A DNA stretch of 64,000 nt from Vavraia culicis subsp. floridensis (GCF_000192795.1 NW_007360611.1:62001-126000); one strand, 5' to 3'. Shown: positions 51,201 to 61,293, counted from the first letter of the stretch. A program made the numbers and translations. Notes: generated from the sequence alone by a model not told the origin.

Positions 51201-52629
51201 CCGATTAGAAACTGGTGTTCTCTACGAAGAATTCTTTGACAACATTGATAGCATGAGGAACCTGACTGACAACAAAGTCGTCAACAAGCTCTTCGTTCTG
51301 GCGGCATGCGCACCCGTTCTGCCATCATTCCGTAGGTACATAGGGGACATGCTCAACCTCATATTTTCTGAGTTTTATTTTGAAAATAAGATATCGGTGA
51401 TGTGTTTGACCTCGATTATTGAGAACACGAGCGATTTTACCTGGCACATTCTCCAATTTTTGAAAAATATCGCTTCGAAAACATCCTCAAACAACAAGCA
51501 GCGCATCTTAGAGATAGTCGATTTAATCTACAACAAATATTTGAGCAGTGATAATGCATCAATGAAAACACAGATAATACCAAAAACTGAGTCTGAAAGA
51601 CAAATGGAGGAAGAATATATGTTTACAGAAGTACTTTTCCTCACTTTTGTGTTGAAGAACGACAGCAACACGGTCATAGCGAAGGAGTTTTCTAAATTTT
51701 TTGGTAGAATATACGGACCAAAGAATATAAAAAAATATTTTGGAGAAATCATACGGAACCTTAACCATTTCTACTGTGTGAATGCAGCGGACGAAGTTAT
51801 AATGAAATACCGGATCGAGCTCGCGGATTGTGTATCGAGTCTTAACAACGAATTTCTCATACGATGCCTGCACAATGGGTTTATGACAAAGGAAATTATA
51901 AAACTTGCGTTTGAGGATCAAAAAACCAAAGTTATCAGGCATATTCTTGAAAATGAGAAAGATAAGATCGAACTCGGCGAAATAGTAGAGACAAGTAATT
52001 TTAATAGGAATATTCATCTGTTTGATGATGAAACATTGATCAGGATGTTTTTCATAAACTATGATCATGATATCATCAAGTTTGTGGGGAACACTGACAT
52101 CTTGTACATCCATTTTTTGGAACTTGCGATTTGCAAGAAAGGAGGCTCTGAGGATGACCAAAAGTTTTTCCGTGAATACAGCGCATTGAAAAAAGATATG
52201 ATATTGAATCTCAGTCCTACTCGCCAGGTAGAGGAACTCTTACTTAGATCTGACAGGGCCATGATTACAGATTATCTCATGTATCAAGAAGTAGTCGTTG
52301 ATCATGGTAACCTCAAAACATTGATCTCAAAAATTTCCGAGGATTGCGTGTTCCTGCTGGGTAAAATCAGTGTTAACTATCTTCTGTTCCTCAACATAAA
52401 CTTGATTATAACATATTTGGGCAAAGAACATTTCAGCACATTCAAAGAACGTTTGAGCGAGGTTACTGACCAGAGAAACGCAGCATTGTACTGTTTGCGG
52501 TGCTATCTAGATGCAAACCTTCGACCAGGTGTAATTTATTGTTTGAGGAAAATAAAATACCACACAATAGATGATGAATGTGATGTCTTGAGGTACTACG
52601 TCGGTAATTTATTGAAAACGAATTATTAA
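48283..52629 (+). CDS. 1,448-residue helical solenoid-like protein, unidentified
   Basis: 1,448 residues from the ATG with a C-run; 18 more if the ATG at 48229 is used. The whole length is alternating Leu/Ile/Phe and Lys/Glu/Asn with no low-complexity region, signal peptide or membrane span. It looks like a long helical-repeat scaffold of the HEAT/ARM kind. Clear helix pairs can be seen, for example F-E-L-L-K-D-L-V-I-C-F and L-E-I-C-I-L-L-V-K-K near the middle. Size and style fit large nucleoporins, ribosome-biogenesis HEAT proteins (Utp10/Utp20) or CCR4-NOT scaffolds, and I cannot choose between them. Very AT-rich codon use contrasts with neighbouring myosin. Position next to the basic putative nuclear protein gives weak support for a nuclear role. 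Confidence 0.85.
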   Translation: MNWDRAKSMLNAFGKLNKSLQVQELKTMDNKAEEYKFIVAYHFKELKDRKSVVLMDKFGVHDGDSRYEFELKVVNEIKRSGLLFRNIWNEFYHNFYDELINGPVNGVVLAMRFRCDDFGVIFEKLYECKVLETQFLKDNLELVIGKLLGSSSLDDFGLKICDQLQNDIYQHLQMEIDSGKYDDREGFQPFYSNNLLQSAVAKRNDLNAYKWLCLRGTCDQYYILNRLFAFYERGAITNYGDILEYKMKIDLGTFERFINSNKLIGREVFVFLSNFTSLVSPDILRVVDVKMADYLAPFLRKKCVISLPKGCYEIDLRDEQIFLLEELGDNGKNLAEPNGSKSRMDRHRKNEKLLVKLLDYDCIKRSVIKNFNPFNYTIETSLQIMKKYKIERWSFYSYCLANVAYLKSLFLDYYVSGQSIPEEIIECESTCEKPTETDAIVYKSLERVYMFSSVLVLELNLTFLTADVFRSIIGLNDALDLKIYLFLKRENFELLKDLVICFKKTPDSKLTNLMKKKKIAQQDLKCYLSYDIDFTMYEIEVFFELYESGVDENGLRILLQYENDEDSFKSFQFLLRHGVEDVFKYFNRENDLIYNYLRDSDLKLCFEYIKGHERYKSIFLKSIDASMCCLEEARIAYELLDRTLIVDNNVVLPNNEDMAENENLLTYTRYDSAVTGRLRKAVNTEDGNLYYKCIYNDVTGLIAQHREDDIFYILSYIRPKDVQPYINDLFGHDNRIIKIHLWDKFYTFVIMQQIECVLNERKNEEHMVLILENVEKIRLPTLLRLYHHQNKQISDLSLQKLKKLKIQNKNLSDVRLKIINYLTEKNQGNSFIDNIVFTSELDKESLEICILLVKKSRNMILAEKLLCLTKQRNICEYLKDILCVLNGELIIKYVNELKYMLNKDDLIVFVQEKMGSVCLENAKLVVKILEIMDMDVNVVISREEIAEFENVVVCKNDLSFDTAGERKSGAKNDRLETGVLYEEFFDNIDSMRNLTDNKVVNKLFVLAACAPVLPSFRRYIGDMLNLIFSEFYFENKISVMCLTSIIENTSDFTWHILQFLKNIASKTSSNNKQRILEIVDLIYNKYLSSDNASMKTQIIPKTESERQMEEEYMFTEVLFLTFVLKNDSNTVIAKEFSKFFGRIYGPKNIKKYFGEIIRNLNHFYCVNAADEVIMKYRIELADCVSSLNNEFLIRCLHNGFMTKEIIKLAFEDQKTKVIRHILENEKDKIELGEIVETSNFNRNIHLFDDETLIRMFFINYDHDIIKFVGNTDILYIHFLELAICKKGGSEDDQKFFREYSALKKDMILNLSPTRQVEELLLRSDRAMITDYLMYQEVVVDHGNLKTLISKISEDCVFLLGKISVNYLLFLNINLIITYLGKEHFSTFKERLSEVTDQRNAALYCLRCYLDANLRPGVIYCLRKIKYHTIDDECDVLRYYVGNLLKTNY

Positions 52630-53853
52630 AACGGTGAACATTTTGCACATTGATTTGACAGATTCTTCATATAAACGGACTTTGAGGCGCATTTAGATAC
52701 ATCATAGCTGCAAATTTACTTGTTTCAATAAAATTCTTCTTTTGGAATAGATTTCATCAAAGATTTGCCTGAACTTTCCTATTTGAAATTGTGCCAGATG
52801 ACATATCAGTTGTTGCTTTTATGCTCGTGTGGACGGGTTTTAGAGAAATAGACAATGACACATTTTGTATTATTACTGTTTGTTTCGGTGTTTATTCCAT
52901 ACGCTCCTGTAAAACAATCAAAAAATTGACATTTGCAATTTTTTTTGAAATGCCATTAAGTTATTATTCGCAATTTTTACGCGTTAAGTATGGTATTTAA
53001 CCATTTTATTAGAATAGATAGCAAGACTCAGGCATATATTAGGATGCAGTTGTCAACTCAGAATCTTAAAACGGACACGCTGTGAAAATACTGCTAGATC
53101 AGAATGGTGCAAAGTACCTGAACTATAATAGCACATGAAACGATCATAAATAGTTTCTGCGTTTTCTTCCGCTATGTTTTTGAAGTGATCAAGGAATATG
53201 TAAGGAATAATTGAAAAAACTGAATGATGGAAATTTTGAACTTTTCAACATGAAAGGTTAACCAAATGCGGCTTAATTTATGTCTTATATTTGCAGGCTA
53301 TGTGATATGGTATTGAATAAATAAATATTACAGAGGAAATGCAAGCAAATCAATTATACTCTTATAATTTCTTTCCATTCAACTTACTACCTTTCCATGA
53401 TTTCAAAACATCATTTTAGGTTTTTGAATTTATTTTAAATGTGTCATTAACACCAAAATAACGAGAGGAAAACCATCAGCTGATTGAAAAACAATAACAA
53501 CAATAATAAGATAGGTAGTAACTAAAGGTATTGCTATTTGTTATCCAAATTTGTACGGCTTGACAGGCGCAATTTTTAAATTGAATTGGCAAAAATACTT
53601 CGAAGTGTCAGACAGATTACATACGTTTAAAGAGCATTATAACGAGTATTCTACATTATTTTATATACAGCAAATCGGCCCGACAAAATCAGGTAGTCGT
53701 ACCAACATCAATTATAATAACATATGCTCGATCTGTAAATGGTATTGCTAACTATCAAACGCATACTTTTTGGGAGAAAAGTCAAATAAATCAACATAAT
53801 GTTACTTATTAGGAAGCAGGTAAAAATATATAAAGGAATGACCATGCAATGCC
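52630..53853. other. Intergenic, no gene seen
   Basis: 1.2 kb, AT-rich. Short frames at 52791-53000 and 53551-53751 lack motifs. A TATA-like string (aaaatatataaag) lies at 53823-53835 just before the next gene, and an overlapping upstream ATG frame begins at 53838. Confidence 0.5.
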
Positions 53854-56800
53854 ATGTTCTTAACGATGCACACGTTACTGAACAGCGTATCAGCTACTGT
53901 GATGTACATTCTGCGATTCAAGGGTGAAGAAGGAGTGGGTAATGATCACAAAGTGTTTGACTCCCTGGAGGATGCGATGTTGAGTAATATTTTAGGTGAT
54001 TCTCAGGAAAAGGAATGGATTGAAAGCTTCTTTATCCAGCCGTATGACCGGGAAAGGGATGAGTTACACCTTATAAGCAAAGATGTATGCAATGTTGCAG
54101 TTGAAGATGATACTGGTGAAACGTTGAAAGCAAATGAAAATGTGGAAGAAGGCAGTGAGCAAGATTTGAATCCCATGAAAAAGGCAGAAATATACCATGA
54201 GGATCGGGTCGATATGCAAGGAGATGGTTTTCATTACAAAGAAATTAAAGTGCCAGTGTCGCTGTCACTGTACACCAAGGTTTTGAATCTGGCGCAAAGT
54301 TGCGATGAACCACTAAGTGATGATGAAATACACAACATACTTCATTTTCTTACATCAATGGACAACGTATCGGTGATTATGTGTGTGCTGTACAGGCGTT
54401 TCTTAGGTGATTGTACCCTAGCAAATCGGCTTGAAAAGCAGCATGCCGAGCGCGCTAAGGAGCAGTTAGATGCTGGTATTATAGAGCAGGGAACGGTCGA
54501 TTGCCTAGCATTCGATATAAAGACCGCTATCCGAAACGTGTATAACACGGTGAAGCGAAAGTATATTTTGTTTATCAAGGACCAGCACGGTAATGTGGCT
54601 TTAGGAACAAAAAAGCAGAAGAATGATGTAAGGTTGCCGCTGTACGTTTCCCTTGAAAATGTTGGTTCAGACATTCCAGGTGGTTTTCTGAAAATGGATT
54701 ATCAATTTCTGAGGTATAATAAAGAAACGTTGCATCGTTGGATCAACACCCTAAGCGAAGAAAGTCCAGAAATGACGGTTGAGGTTGACTTCAGCAACTT
54801 CTTCCGCGTTCAAACATGCCCATACGAGTACACCCGTGTTTCGGCAGGCGAACCAAACCCGACCATCCTAAAAGATTTCTACGGAGAGATCATATGCGGT
54901 TTCATTTTGCACAAGAAGATCACAAAGGTAATCTTAAGGCTGAGTAACACAAGTTACGATTTTAATCTTGGATTTTTAAACGGTAAAAAGCTTGAACTGT
55001 GGTGTTATGATTGTAGTTTTGACAAAACATCGATATTCCCAGAATTCGTGAGCCTGTTATCGATCAACGACTCCTTGCTAAAAACATCGTTGGTACTACC
55101 ACCTCTCTTGAAGAAACTATATGTCGGGAATTGTCGGCATGAAAATGATGCGGTGGAGCTGCATGTTGGCTCGGCATGCAAATACATTGACATTAATTAT
55201 CACAATGGTTTGGTAAAGATTGCTGATATGGTAGATTGGAATACGCTCATGCTTCCGTTGAAATGTCAATTTTCGGTGATCATAAAAAAGGACCAAGAAA
55301 ACCGTTTTAAGCAAATAAAAGTGAAAAACGCTAGGGTTATCAATAATTGGGACATAAGCAATACGGTAGCGAGTCTTCATTTGGAAGATGTTGATGTTTC
55401 TGATTCGCATTTTGTCAATATTTCTTCAAACTGTAAATCAGTTGTTATACGTCATTGTGTAGGATTTTTTAGGCTTTCAGGGATCGATGATGTTAATTTC
55501 GCTAGTTATAGCGGGTCATTGGAGTATGTAAAGGATGTTCACGGTAGAATGCGCGAATTGCTAGCATCTAACCTTGTAATCGACCACAACAAATCGTTTA
55601 AGTCAAGTTTAAGAACAATACGTCTTTCCAATATTGAATTGACTGCCGGTGCGGTAATTTCATTTGAAAGAAATGATGAAATCACAGAGATGGTATGTGA
55701 GGGATGTATAGGCCGATTCTACTTCTCGGGCGTCGTTGCGGGCATAGGACACGTTTCATTCACAGAAGTTAACGGTTGTTTTGAACTTAAGAGAAGTGTA
55801 CGCGAGAATAAACTTCGGTTGAAGATTGCCAACGTTGTTTTAGATGAAGACCTCGTTTTGGATGATTCTGTCGATGAAATTATTCTAGAAAACGTTGTTG
55901 TTGGGACGGGATCTCGATTTAAAATGTGTAACCTGGCGAAGAAAATAATCATTGATAGATGTGAAGGTGAATTTATCATTCATGGCCTCAAGACCGAAGA
56001 AGGGACAGGCATAAAGTTAAACAACTCCTCGAGCAGCATACACCTGTCTAAAGTGGACAACAATAAACATTCGCTATACATGGCAAATATCGTACTAACA
56101 AGGATGATATCGGTTGAATATGCGGTCTATACTGCCGTTTTGAAGAATGTTCGAATAGTGGATCAGCAGAGTATAGTGTTCGAGAAAAAATGCGAGCGGC
56201 TCACGTTAGATAATTGCGATATGGTGGTTCGGAAAGAGAAGAACAATATTTTTAGGGAGCTGTGTCTGCGCATGTTAGTATCTGACGTGGCACATTACTA
56301 TTTCTCAACGGATGCCGAAGAACTAACTGCACGTGATATCGAATTGCGCAGTGACGTGCACATATCGCGAAATATAAAGGCTATTGGCCTGGACCGTGTA
56401 TCGATGTCGAACGACACATGCTTCGTGATCGAGGGAGATCCTAATTTAGTGTCTTTACAAGAATGCAATGGTCGTTTCAATTTACCGTTTTTAACCGAGG
56501 CTCGGCATGAAAATGTTCTACATCTCAATGGCAAGCAGCCATCGATCTGTTTCTTCCAAAGTAAATTGTTCGCTAACAGTTATATCCTGGTCATAAAGGA
56601 CTGTGAAATGCAAAATACGGCACATATCCGGAACGATATTAAGTGTTTGACTCTATCATGCATTACCGGAGGCTTTGGTATGAAGGTGAGAGCTAGCGAT
56701 TGCTGTATGCGTCTTGTGGTTGACAACTGTGAAGTCGGAACTACGTTAGCAAATTATTTATTTATCACATCACTCGTGATGAAACGGTCATTTTTTGTTC

Positions 56801-58476
56801 AAGATATAAGCAGCTTCGTGAATTTGCAGGCACTTCATCTTGCTGATATTTATTTGCAACGGAATTTTACGCTTAACAAGCATCTTAAAGTGTTTGAAAT
56901 AACAAATAGTCTATTCCAGGGAGATTACGTCTTGAAGTTGAACAGCGAGATTGAAAATTTGCGCATCGTACGTTTTTCTGGTGTGGTTGATGTGAGCGAG
57001 GTCATTAATATGGAGGAGATGAATTTGCATGGCACTGAAACATTCACCATAAAACGGATGAAGAATTCAAACGATATCTTTCTAGGCATGCGTAACATGG
57101 CGGTTAAAAAAACTTTGAAGATTGACCCTCGGGTCAAGTACTTGGAACTAATTGAAGTCACGATTGAGGAGAATACTAAGCTTAAAGTCGGCGGACTATG
57201 TGAGTCACTACGATTAGTCGACTGTGTTGGGCGATTCGATCTGTCCAGTGCAACTTCCCTTACCATTATTGATATCGAGGGTGTTGCGGTTGGATGGATC
57301 AATTTTTTAGCACCAGTTGTTAAGAGTAAACGTGAAACAATTTTTGAGCGGTTATTTCCACAGTCCATAAAGAGATTTCCTGGGAGCTTGAGATCGGTTA
57401 AATTGGTATCACAGGTGGTTGAACAAGACGTATGGTTGGCATGTGACAACGAATGTGAGAGAGTTTCGCTGATCAATTGTGCGGGTCTTTTTGATTTATC
57501 TGAGATTACGAGACTGAAAAAATTTGTTTACCAGCCACAAGCAATATCAAATAATTCGATGATCAAATTTCCAGATCTTAATGGCGTAGAAGAGCTAGTA
57601 CTAGTTTATAATGGTAATACCAGATATTTTCAATCGCTGTTAGTGATGTGCCATAACGTAAAGAAGCTTACTCTGTATTCTCATAAATCACCTAATTCTG
57701 GTATTAGGCTCGAAGACTTGGTTGTAGGTAATTTGACGATTCCCGAAAGAGAATTGCAATATTTTAGTCAGGACGATATATCAAAGGTTATTTGTAAATC
57801 TTCTCAAGAAGATGGCCATTTTTTGGAGAAGCTCTTAAACGAGACCATGAACATTCTGATCGAGCCTATCTTCACTAGCAGAAGCGAGAACACTCTGGAG
57901 CACCTTCTACTACATGGATTTAGGCCATCCATACGGAACATGAATGCGATACGCGATTTTGTCGTGCTGAGTGTTCTTGCAATCGACTACGAATACATTG
58001 ACGATGAGCTGCTCGAACATCTACCAAGAAACCTCAAAACTCTGGTGGCTCTAAAAGGACGAGGTTCGTCTTTCGCGTGTCGCAAATTGTGTTGTTCGAC
58101 CAAGCGAGATAACGCGGTTGGTTTTCGCAAGCACAGGTCCTTAAAAACATTTGCGGTAGAAACGGAGTTCTTCACTAACACGGGCAACTTCTTCAATTTA
58201 CCGGAGACACTCGAATGCTTGAAGGTTACCTATACCGATGCGCCACCAAAAGTTGAAATACCGGGTTTTTCAAAGTTAAGGTTGAAACGCTTGGTTATAA
58301 TTGAGTTAGATGAACCTGAAAATGATCCTTTCTTTATTGAAAATCAAGGTATGAGCACGGTTCGTTACATAAGGCTTATGTACTTTCTTTCGAGTTTTAT
58401 CGATCTGCGTTCAATTGACGAGTTGGTGGTTGAGAAAGGTGACGAAACGGTCGTGTTATGCACCAAAAATATTTAA
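53854..58476 (+). CDS. Giant leucine-rich-repeat-like protein
   Basis: 1,540 residues. The first 22 residues are weakly hydrophobic and may be a signal peptide, but this is uncertain. Residues 25-330 are polar and helical. From about 330 to 1,500 the protein is built from beta-strand/loop units resembling irregular leucine-rich repeats (L-x-L-x-x-V/I-x-L spaced about 22-25 residues). Within them a block C-x-G-x-F-x-(L/F/I) recurs at about residues 534, 617, 702, 870, 1122 and 1208, with looser versions near 638 and 935. LRR families are expanded in some microsporidia and are thought to face the host, but no function can be given. No C-run upstream. Alternative ATGs at residues 5 and 17 are possible starts. 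Confidence 0.8.
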   Translation: MFLTMHTLLNSVSATVMYILRFKGEEGVGNDHKVFDSLEDAMLSNILGDSQEKEWIESFFIQPYDRERDELHLISKDVCNVAVEDDTGETLKANENVEEGSEQDLNPMKKAEIYHEDRVDMQGDGFHYKEIKVPVSLSLYTKVLNLAQSCDEPLSDDEIHNILHFLTSMDNVSVIMCVLYRRFLGDCTLANRLEKQHAERAKEQLDAGIIEQGTVDCLAFDIKTAIRNVYNTVKRKYILFIKDQHGNVALGTKKQKNDVRLPLYVSLENVGSDIPGGFLKMDYQFLRYNKETLHRWINTLSEESPEMTVEVDFSNFFRVQTCPYEYTRVSAGEPNPTILKDFYGEIICGFILHKKITKVILRLSNTSYDFNLGFLNGKKLELWCYDCSFDKTSIFPEFVSLLSINDSLLKTSLVLPPLLKKLYVGNCRHENDAVELHVGSACKYIDINYHNGLVKIADMVDWNTLMLPLKCQFSVIIKKDQENRFKQIKVKNARVINNWDISNTVASLHLEDVDVSDSHFVNISSNCKSVVIRHCVGFFRLSGIDDVNFASYSGSLEYVKDVHGRMRELLASNLVIDHNKSFKSSLRTIRLSNIELTAGAVISFERNDEITEMVCEGCIGRFYFSGVVAGIGHVSFTEVNGCFELKRSVRENKLRLKIANVVLDEDLVLDDSVDEIILENVVVGTGSRFKMCNLAKKIIIDRCEGEFIIHGLKTEEGTGIKLNNSSSSIHLSKVDNNKHSLYMANIVLTRMISVEYAVYTAVLKNVRIVDQQSIVFEKKCERLTLDNCDMVVRKEKNNIFRELCLRMLVSDVAHYYFSTDAEELTARDIELRSDVHISRNIKAIGLDRVSMSNDTCFVIEGDPNLVSLQECNGRFNLPFLTEARHENVLHLNGKQPSICFFQSKLFANSYILVIKDCEMQNTAHIRNDIKCLTLSCITGGFGMKVRASDCCMRLVVDNCEVGTTLANYLFITSLVMKRSFFVQDISSFVNLQALHLADIYLQRNFTLNKHLKVFEITNSLFQGDYVLKLNSEIENLRIVRFSGVVDVSEVINMEEMNLHGTETFTIKRMKNSNDIFLGMRNMAVKKTLKIDPRVKYLELIEVTIEENTKLKVGGLCESLRLVDCVGRFDLSSATSLTIIDIEGVAVGWINFLAPVVKSKRETIFERLFPQSIKRFPGSLRSVKLVSQVVEQDVWLACDNECERVSLINCAGLFDLSEITRLKKFVYQPQAISNNSMIKFPDLNGVEELVLVYNGNTRYFQSLLVMCHNVKKLTLYSHKSPNSGIRLEDLVVGNLTIPERELQYFSQDDISKVICKSSQEDGHFLEKLLNETMNILIEPIFTSRSENTLEHLLLHGFRPSIRNMNAIRDFVVLSVLAIDYEYIDDELLEHLPRNLKTLVALKGRGSSFACRKLCCSTKRDNAVGFRKHRSLKTFAVETEFFTNTGNFFNLPETLECLKVTYTDAPPKVEIPGFSKLRLKRLVIIELDEPENDPFFIENQGMSTVRYIRLMYFLSSFIDLRSIDELVVEKGDETVVLCTKNI

Positions 58477-59148
58477 GTAAAGGTTAATGGTTTATGTTCT
58501 GTTGGGCGTGCCTAATGAAACGATGTTAGCACCTTTGCACTATATCGGGTTTTTGAGCACGCTTAACTAAGCGGTTGTAGAAGCTTTGACTTTTTGTGTG
58601 TTTGACTTAAATTTTTAATATAGTCATAAGAACTGCCCGGAGTGGTGGCAGCCTCTTTACGATCTCGAACAGAAACTTGTAATGCCGATTACACGGTAAA
58701 GCTAACGCAATTTATTGGTTATTGGCAGTTGGGCTGAGGCAACTTGGCCAAAATGAGCTGATGCTTTCGGACTCGCATGAAAGTGAGAGAGAGTGAAGGG
58801 CCGCACATCGACCACTTGGAGTAACAGCATTCATTTTTTGATTGTCCCAAGTAATCCCTGCGGCAGAACGTGCGCTGTAGTAACGTATGATGGTTGTGCG
58901 AAATGTCGCCAACACTTAGGCGGAACAATGGGTCAAGACGAGTTATTCGCTAAATGTTTTGCCGAAAAGATGATTGTTCAGCTGATTGGTTGCAGTGCTG
59001 AAAGAGCACTTTGTAAAGGTCAAAAGACGGTAGCTATAATATAAGCGAATTACAGTATGTACCCTGAACTGAGTCAGGAAAAACTGTTTGTGTGGTAATA
59101 GAAGGGCTGTAAATAAAATTTTATGTTAAAGAAAAGGTGTTTTTATAG
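58477..59148. other. Intergenic between convergent genes
   Basis: 0.67 kb. Overlapping short frames on both strands at 58712-59044 have no motifs; the plus-strand one opens at GTG. Nothing else seen. Confidence 0.5.
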
Positions 59149-60723
59149 TCAATTAAGCATCTCCTTCACTTGTCTCCATCGACATATACACGTTATGATA
59201 AATGCAAGAACAATTATAACCACACAAAACATACATGCCAGTATGATTGTGTTTTTCTTTTTTTTCTGCCCTTTATCATTCTGATGCTTAGGTTTATGAT
59301 CAACATCAGTTGGTGGGTCAATAATTTTTGTCTTGCTTTCTTCCAAAACATCTTTGCCTGTCACACATTTACGATTCGATATCGGTTCAATCAAACCATT
59401 CAGCCGGTATTCTTTGGCATGACAACCACACTTGTGTGATTCATTCGATTCTATTACTATTTTTACCATCTCGTGAGCTTCTTGACATTTTTTACTTTCT
59501 CGTGCCATCCCGGAAATGGTCGAGGGAGCCGTTGGACTAGCCTCAATGAATATTTTCGTTTGCTCATACTTCTGCATATCTGACACGATATATAAGGTTA
59601 CTCCCACCATTTCATATCTATTTTCGTAATGTTCTTCATGTGATGTATTCGTTCCCTTATTCATTTTGCGATTACAACCTTCTACCCGATCTTCAGTGCT
59701 CGTATTTTGGTTATCAATGTTGGTTTTAGAACTTGACACATGATGGGTATGTTCGACAAATACATCTTGCTGTGCAAGGCATCGTGTATTGTTGACAGAA
59801 GTATAGTTTGATCCGTTATCTAGGTTGAGTGCTACTTCGTGGCTGCTCACAGTTTTGATCCTGTGTTTGACCCTTTTGTATCGCACGTGCCTGCCGCTTT
59901 GACTCGTTAAATTTGATGCACTGACAACAATATCTGCAGTGTCAAGTCTTTCATTTTTGTTGTTGGTTAATCCATGCATTCCAGTGTAACAAGATTTCAT
60001 TTTTTTATAACAATTTGCAAACAGTATATTCTCCAGCTTTGTGTATAAACTTTTTATACTTAAAAGGTTTGTTTGCCGTGATTGTTCAAATATTTCCAGC
60101 AAATCTAACATTTTTGCGTTAGCACCCAGCGAAATGATTTGGACATGCAGAATACTACTTATTTTGAAGATATTTTTTTTACACACAGATAGTTGAAATA
60201 TTACTTCCAATATTTCATCAACTTCTCTGGTTTGTGAACGAGTTTTCCACCCTATCTCCGATTTTAACTTTTTGAGAAGTGGCTCGTAAAATCCCGCAGC
60301 AACTTTAAGACAATACCGCAATAGCTTTAAATAAATTCTAATTTGATCTAAACGTGTCTTATTATCCAATCGCAGATAAATATGCTTCGGACCGCATATA
60401 GCAACGGGCCTACCATACTTTGGATGCTTGTGTTTGGTGTTCGTACGTATGAATCGTAGGATTGGGTAATAAAACGGATCATTCATCATCAGTCTTACAT
60501 TCGTGTCTTTTGTACACTCTTCTATATGTGTATTGATCATGAATTCCTTCTTGCTATGTTCTTTTTGTTCCTCGTTACTTAGCTCATCCCCGCCTACCTT
60601 CTGATCAGGATTTATCGAGTGTTTACAAAAACCGCTGGAGAATTCTTTCCTATTGTCTCTTACAGCAGTTGAACTTACGTGATAGAATGAGATAATTGCG
60701 AGCATCATCAAAATCCTTGACAT
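59149..60723 (-). CDS. Type I membrane protein with signal peptide, unidentified
   Basis: 524 residues from the ATG at 60723; the frame is open further upstream only from a TTG. A signal peptide (M-S-R-I-L-M-M-L-A-I-I-S-F) starts the protein. The ectodomain (about 20-488) has a helical part with Y-L-K-L-L-R-Y-C-L-K-V-A near 125-135 and a region L-G-A-N-A-K-M-L-D-L-L-E-I-F near 210-223. It then has a long Thr/Asn/Ser/His-rich segment with several N-glycosylation sites (about 270-480). A Lys cluster leads into one transmembrane helix (about 491-513) and a short basic tail. Topology matches the small protein at 5981-6418, and the helical part resembles the C-terminal domain of 33882-34988. No C-run upstream. 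A surface-exposed role is likely but inferred. Confidence 0.75.
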   Translation of the reverse strand: MSRILMMLAIISFYHVSSTAVRDNRKEFSSGFCKHSINPDQKVGGDELSNEEQKEHSKKEFMINTHIEECTKDTNVRLMMNDPFYYPILRFIRTNTKHKHPKYGRPVAICGPKHIYLRLDNKTRLDQIRIYLKLLRYCLKVAAGFYEPLLKKLKSEIGWKTRSQTREVDEILEVIFQLSVCKKNIFKISSILHVQIISLGANAKMLDLLEIFEQSRQTNLLSIKSLYTKLENILFANCYKKMKSCYTGMHGLTNNKNERLDTADIVVSASNLTSQSGRHVRYKRVKHRIKTVSSHEVALNLDNGSNYTSVNNTRCLAQQDVFVEHTHHVSSSKTNIDNQNTSTEDRVEGCNRKMNKGTNTSHEEHYENRYEMVGVTLYIVSDMQKYEQTKIFIEASPTAPSTISGMARESKKCQEAHEMVKIVIESNESHKCGCHAKEYRLNGLIEPISNRKCVTGKDVLEESKTKIIDPPTDVDHKPKHQNDKGQKKKKNTIILACMFCVVIIVLAFIITCICRWRQVKEMLN

Positions 60724-61289
60724 GGATCTACGGTATCGTCCACATTTTTTAAAATAGAAAATTATGAAAGTCAATTTGGACTTGACATGATAGTGGCGTG
60801 TTTTGTGTTTTCTAACCTTGTTAGGAGCGGTTATTGCAAGTTATTAGTTGATGTGCACGTAATGCCACTTAAATTTTCATGCCCGGCATCCGTAACTAAT
60901 TTTACTTCTACCAGCGAATGCGGAGTGGTGAACACACGATTTATTGATTCACCATAATCACAACTTAATTGTGGATTTATTGGCATTGTGTGAAATATAT
61001 TTGTTATTTTCGTGTAATAATGTCGGTAATCGTTAAATTTGAGTATTGAGCCGATCAAGTTGATATTTACGAGCTATCCACCAAATTAATAACTGATAAT
61101 GTGCAAGCTACTTACTGGCTCGGCCTGTTCTATGAATTAATCATTGCGCTACTCAAACGGTAGTACCAAACATGTTTCGATATAGTGATGTACCGGTGTA
61201 GTGCAATAATAGTGAACAATCATATTTGAACCATTATATATGTTGGTCTCTGACAATTATTTTATATTTAAATTTCGGGTTCGTCCACT
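60724..61289. other. Divergent intergenic
   Basis: About 0.57 kb between the membrane protein gene and the MADF-like gene. The minus frame at 60831-61058 opens at TTG and is not called. Confidence 0.5.
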
Positions 61290-61292
61290 CCC
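61290..61292 (+). promoter_or_regulatory. C-run that decides the start of the MADF/SANT-like gene
   Basis: CCC one base before the ATG at 61294 (CACTCCCTATG). It favours this ATG over the in-frame ATG at 61240, which would add 18 residues rich in aromatics. Confidence 0.6.
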
Positions 61293-61293
61293 T

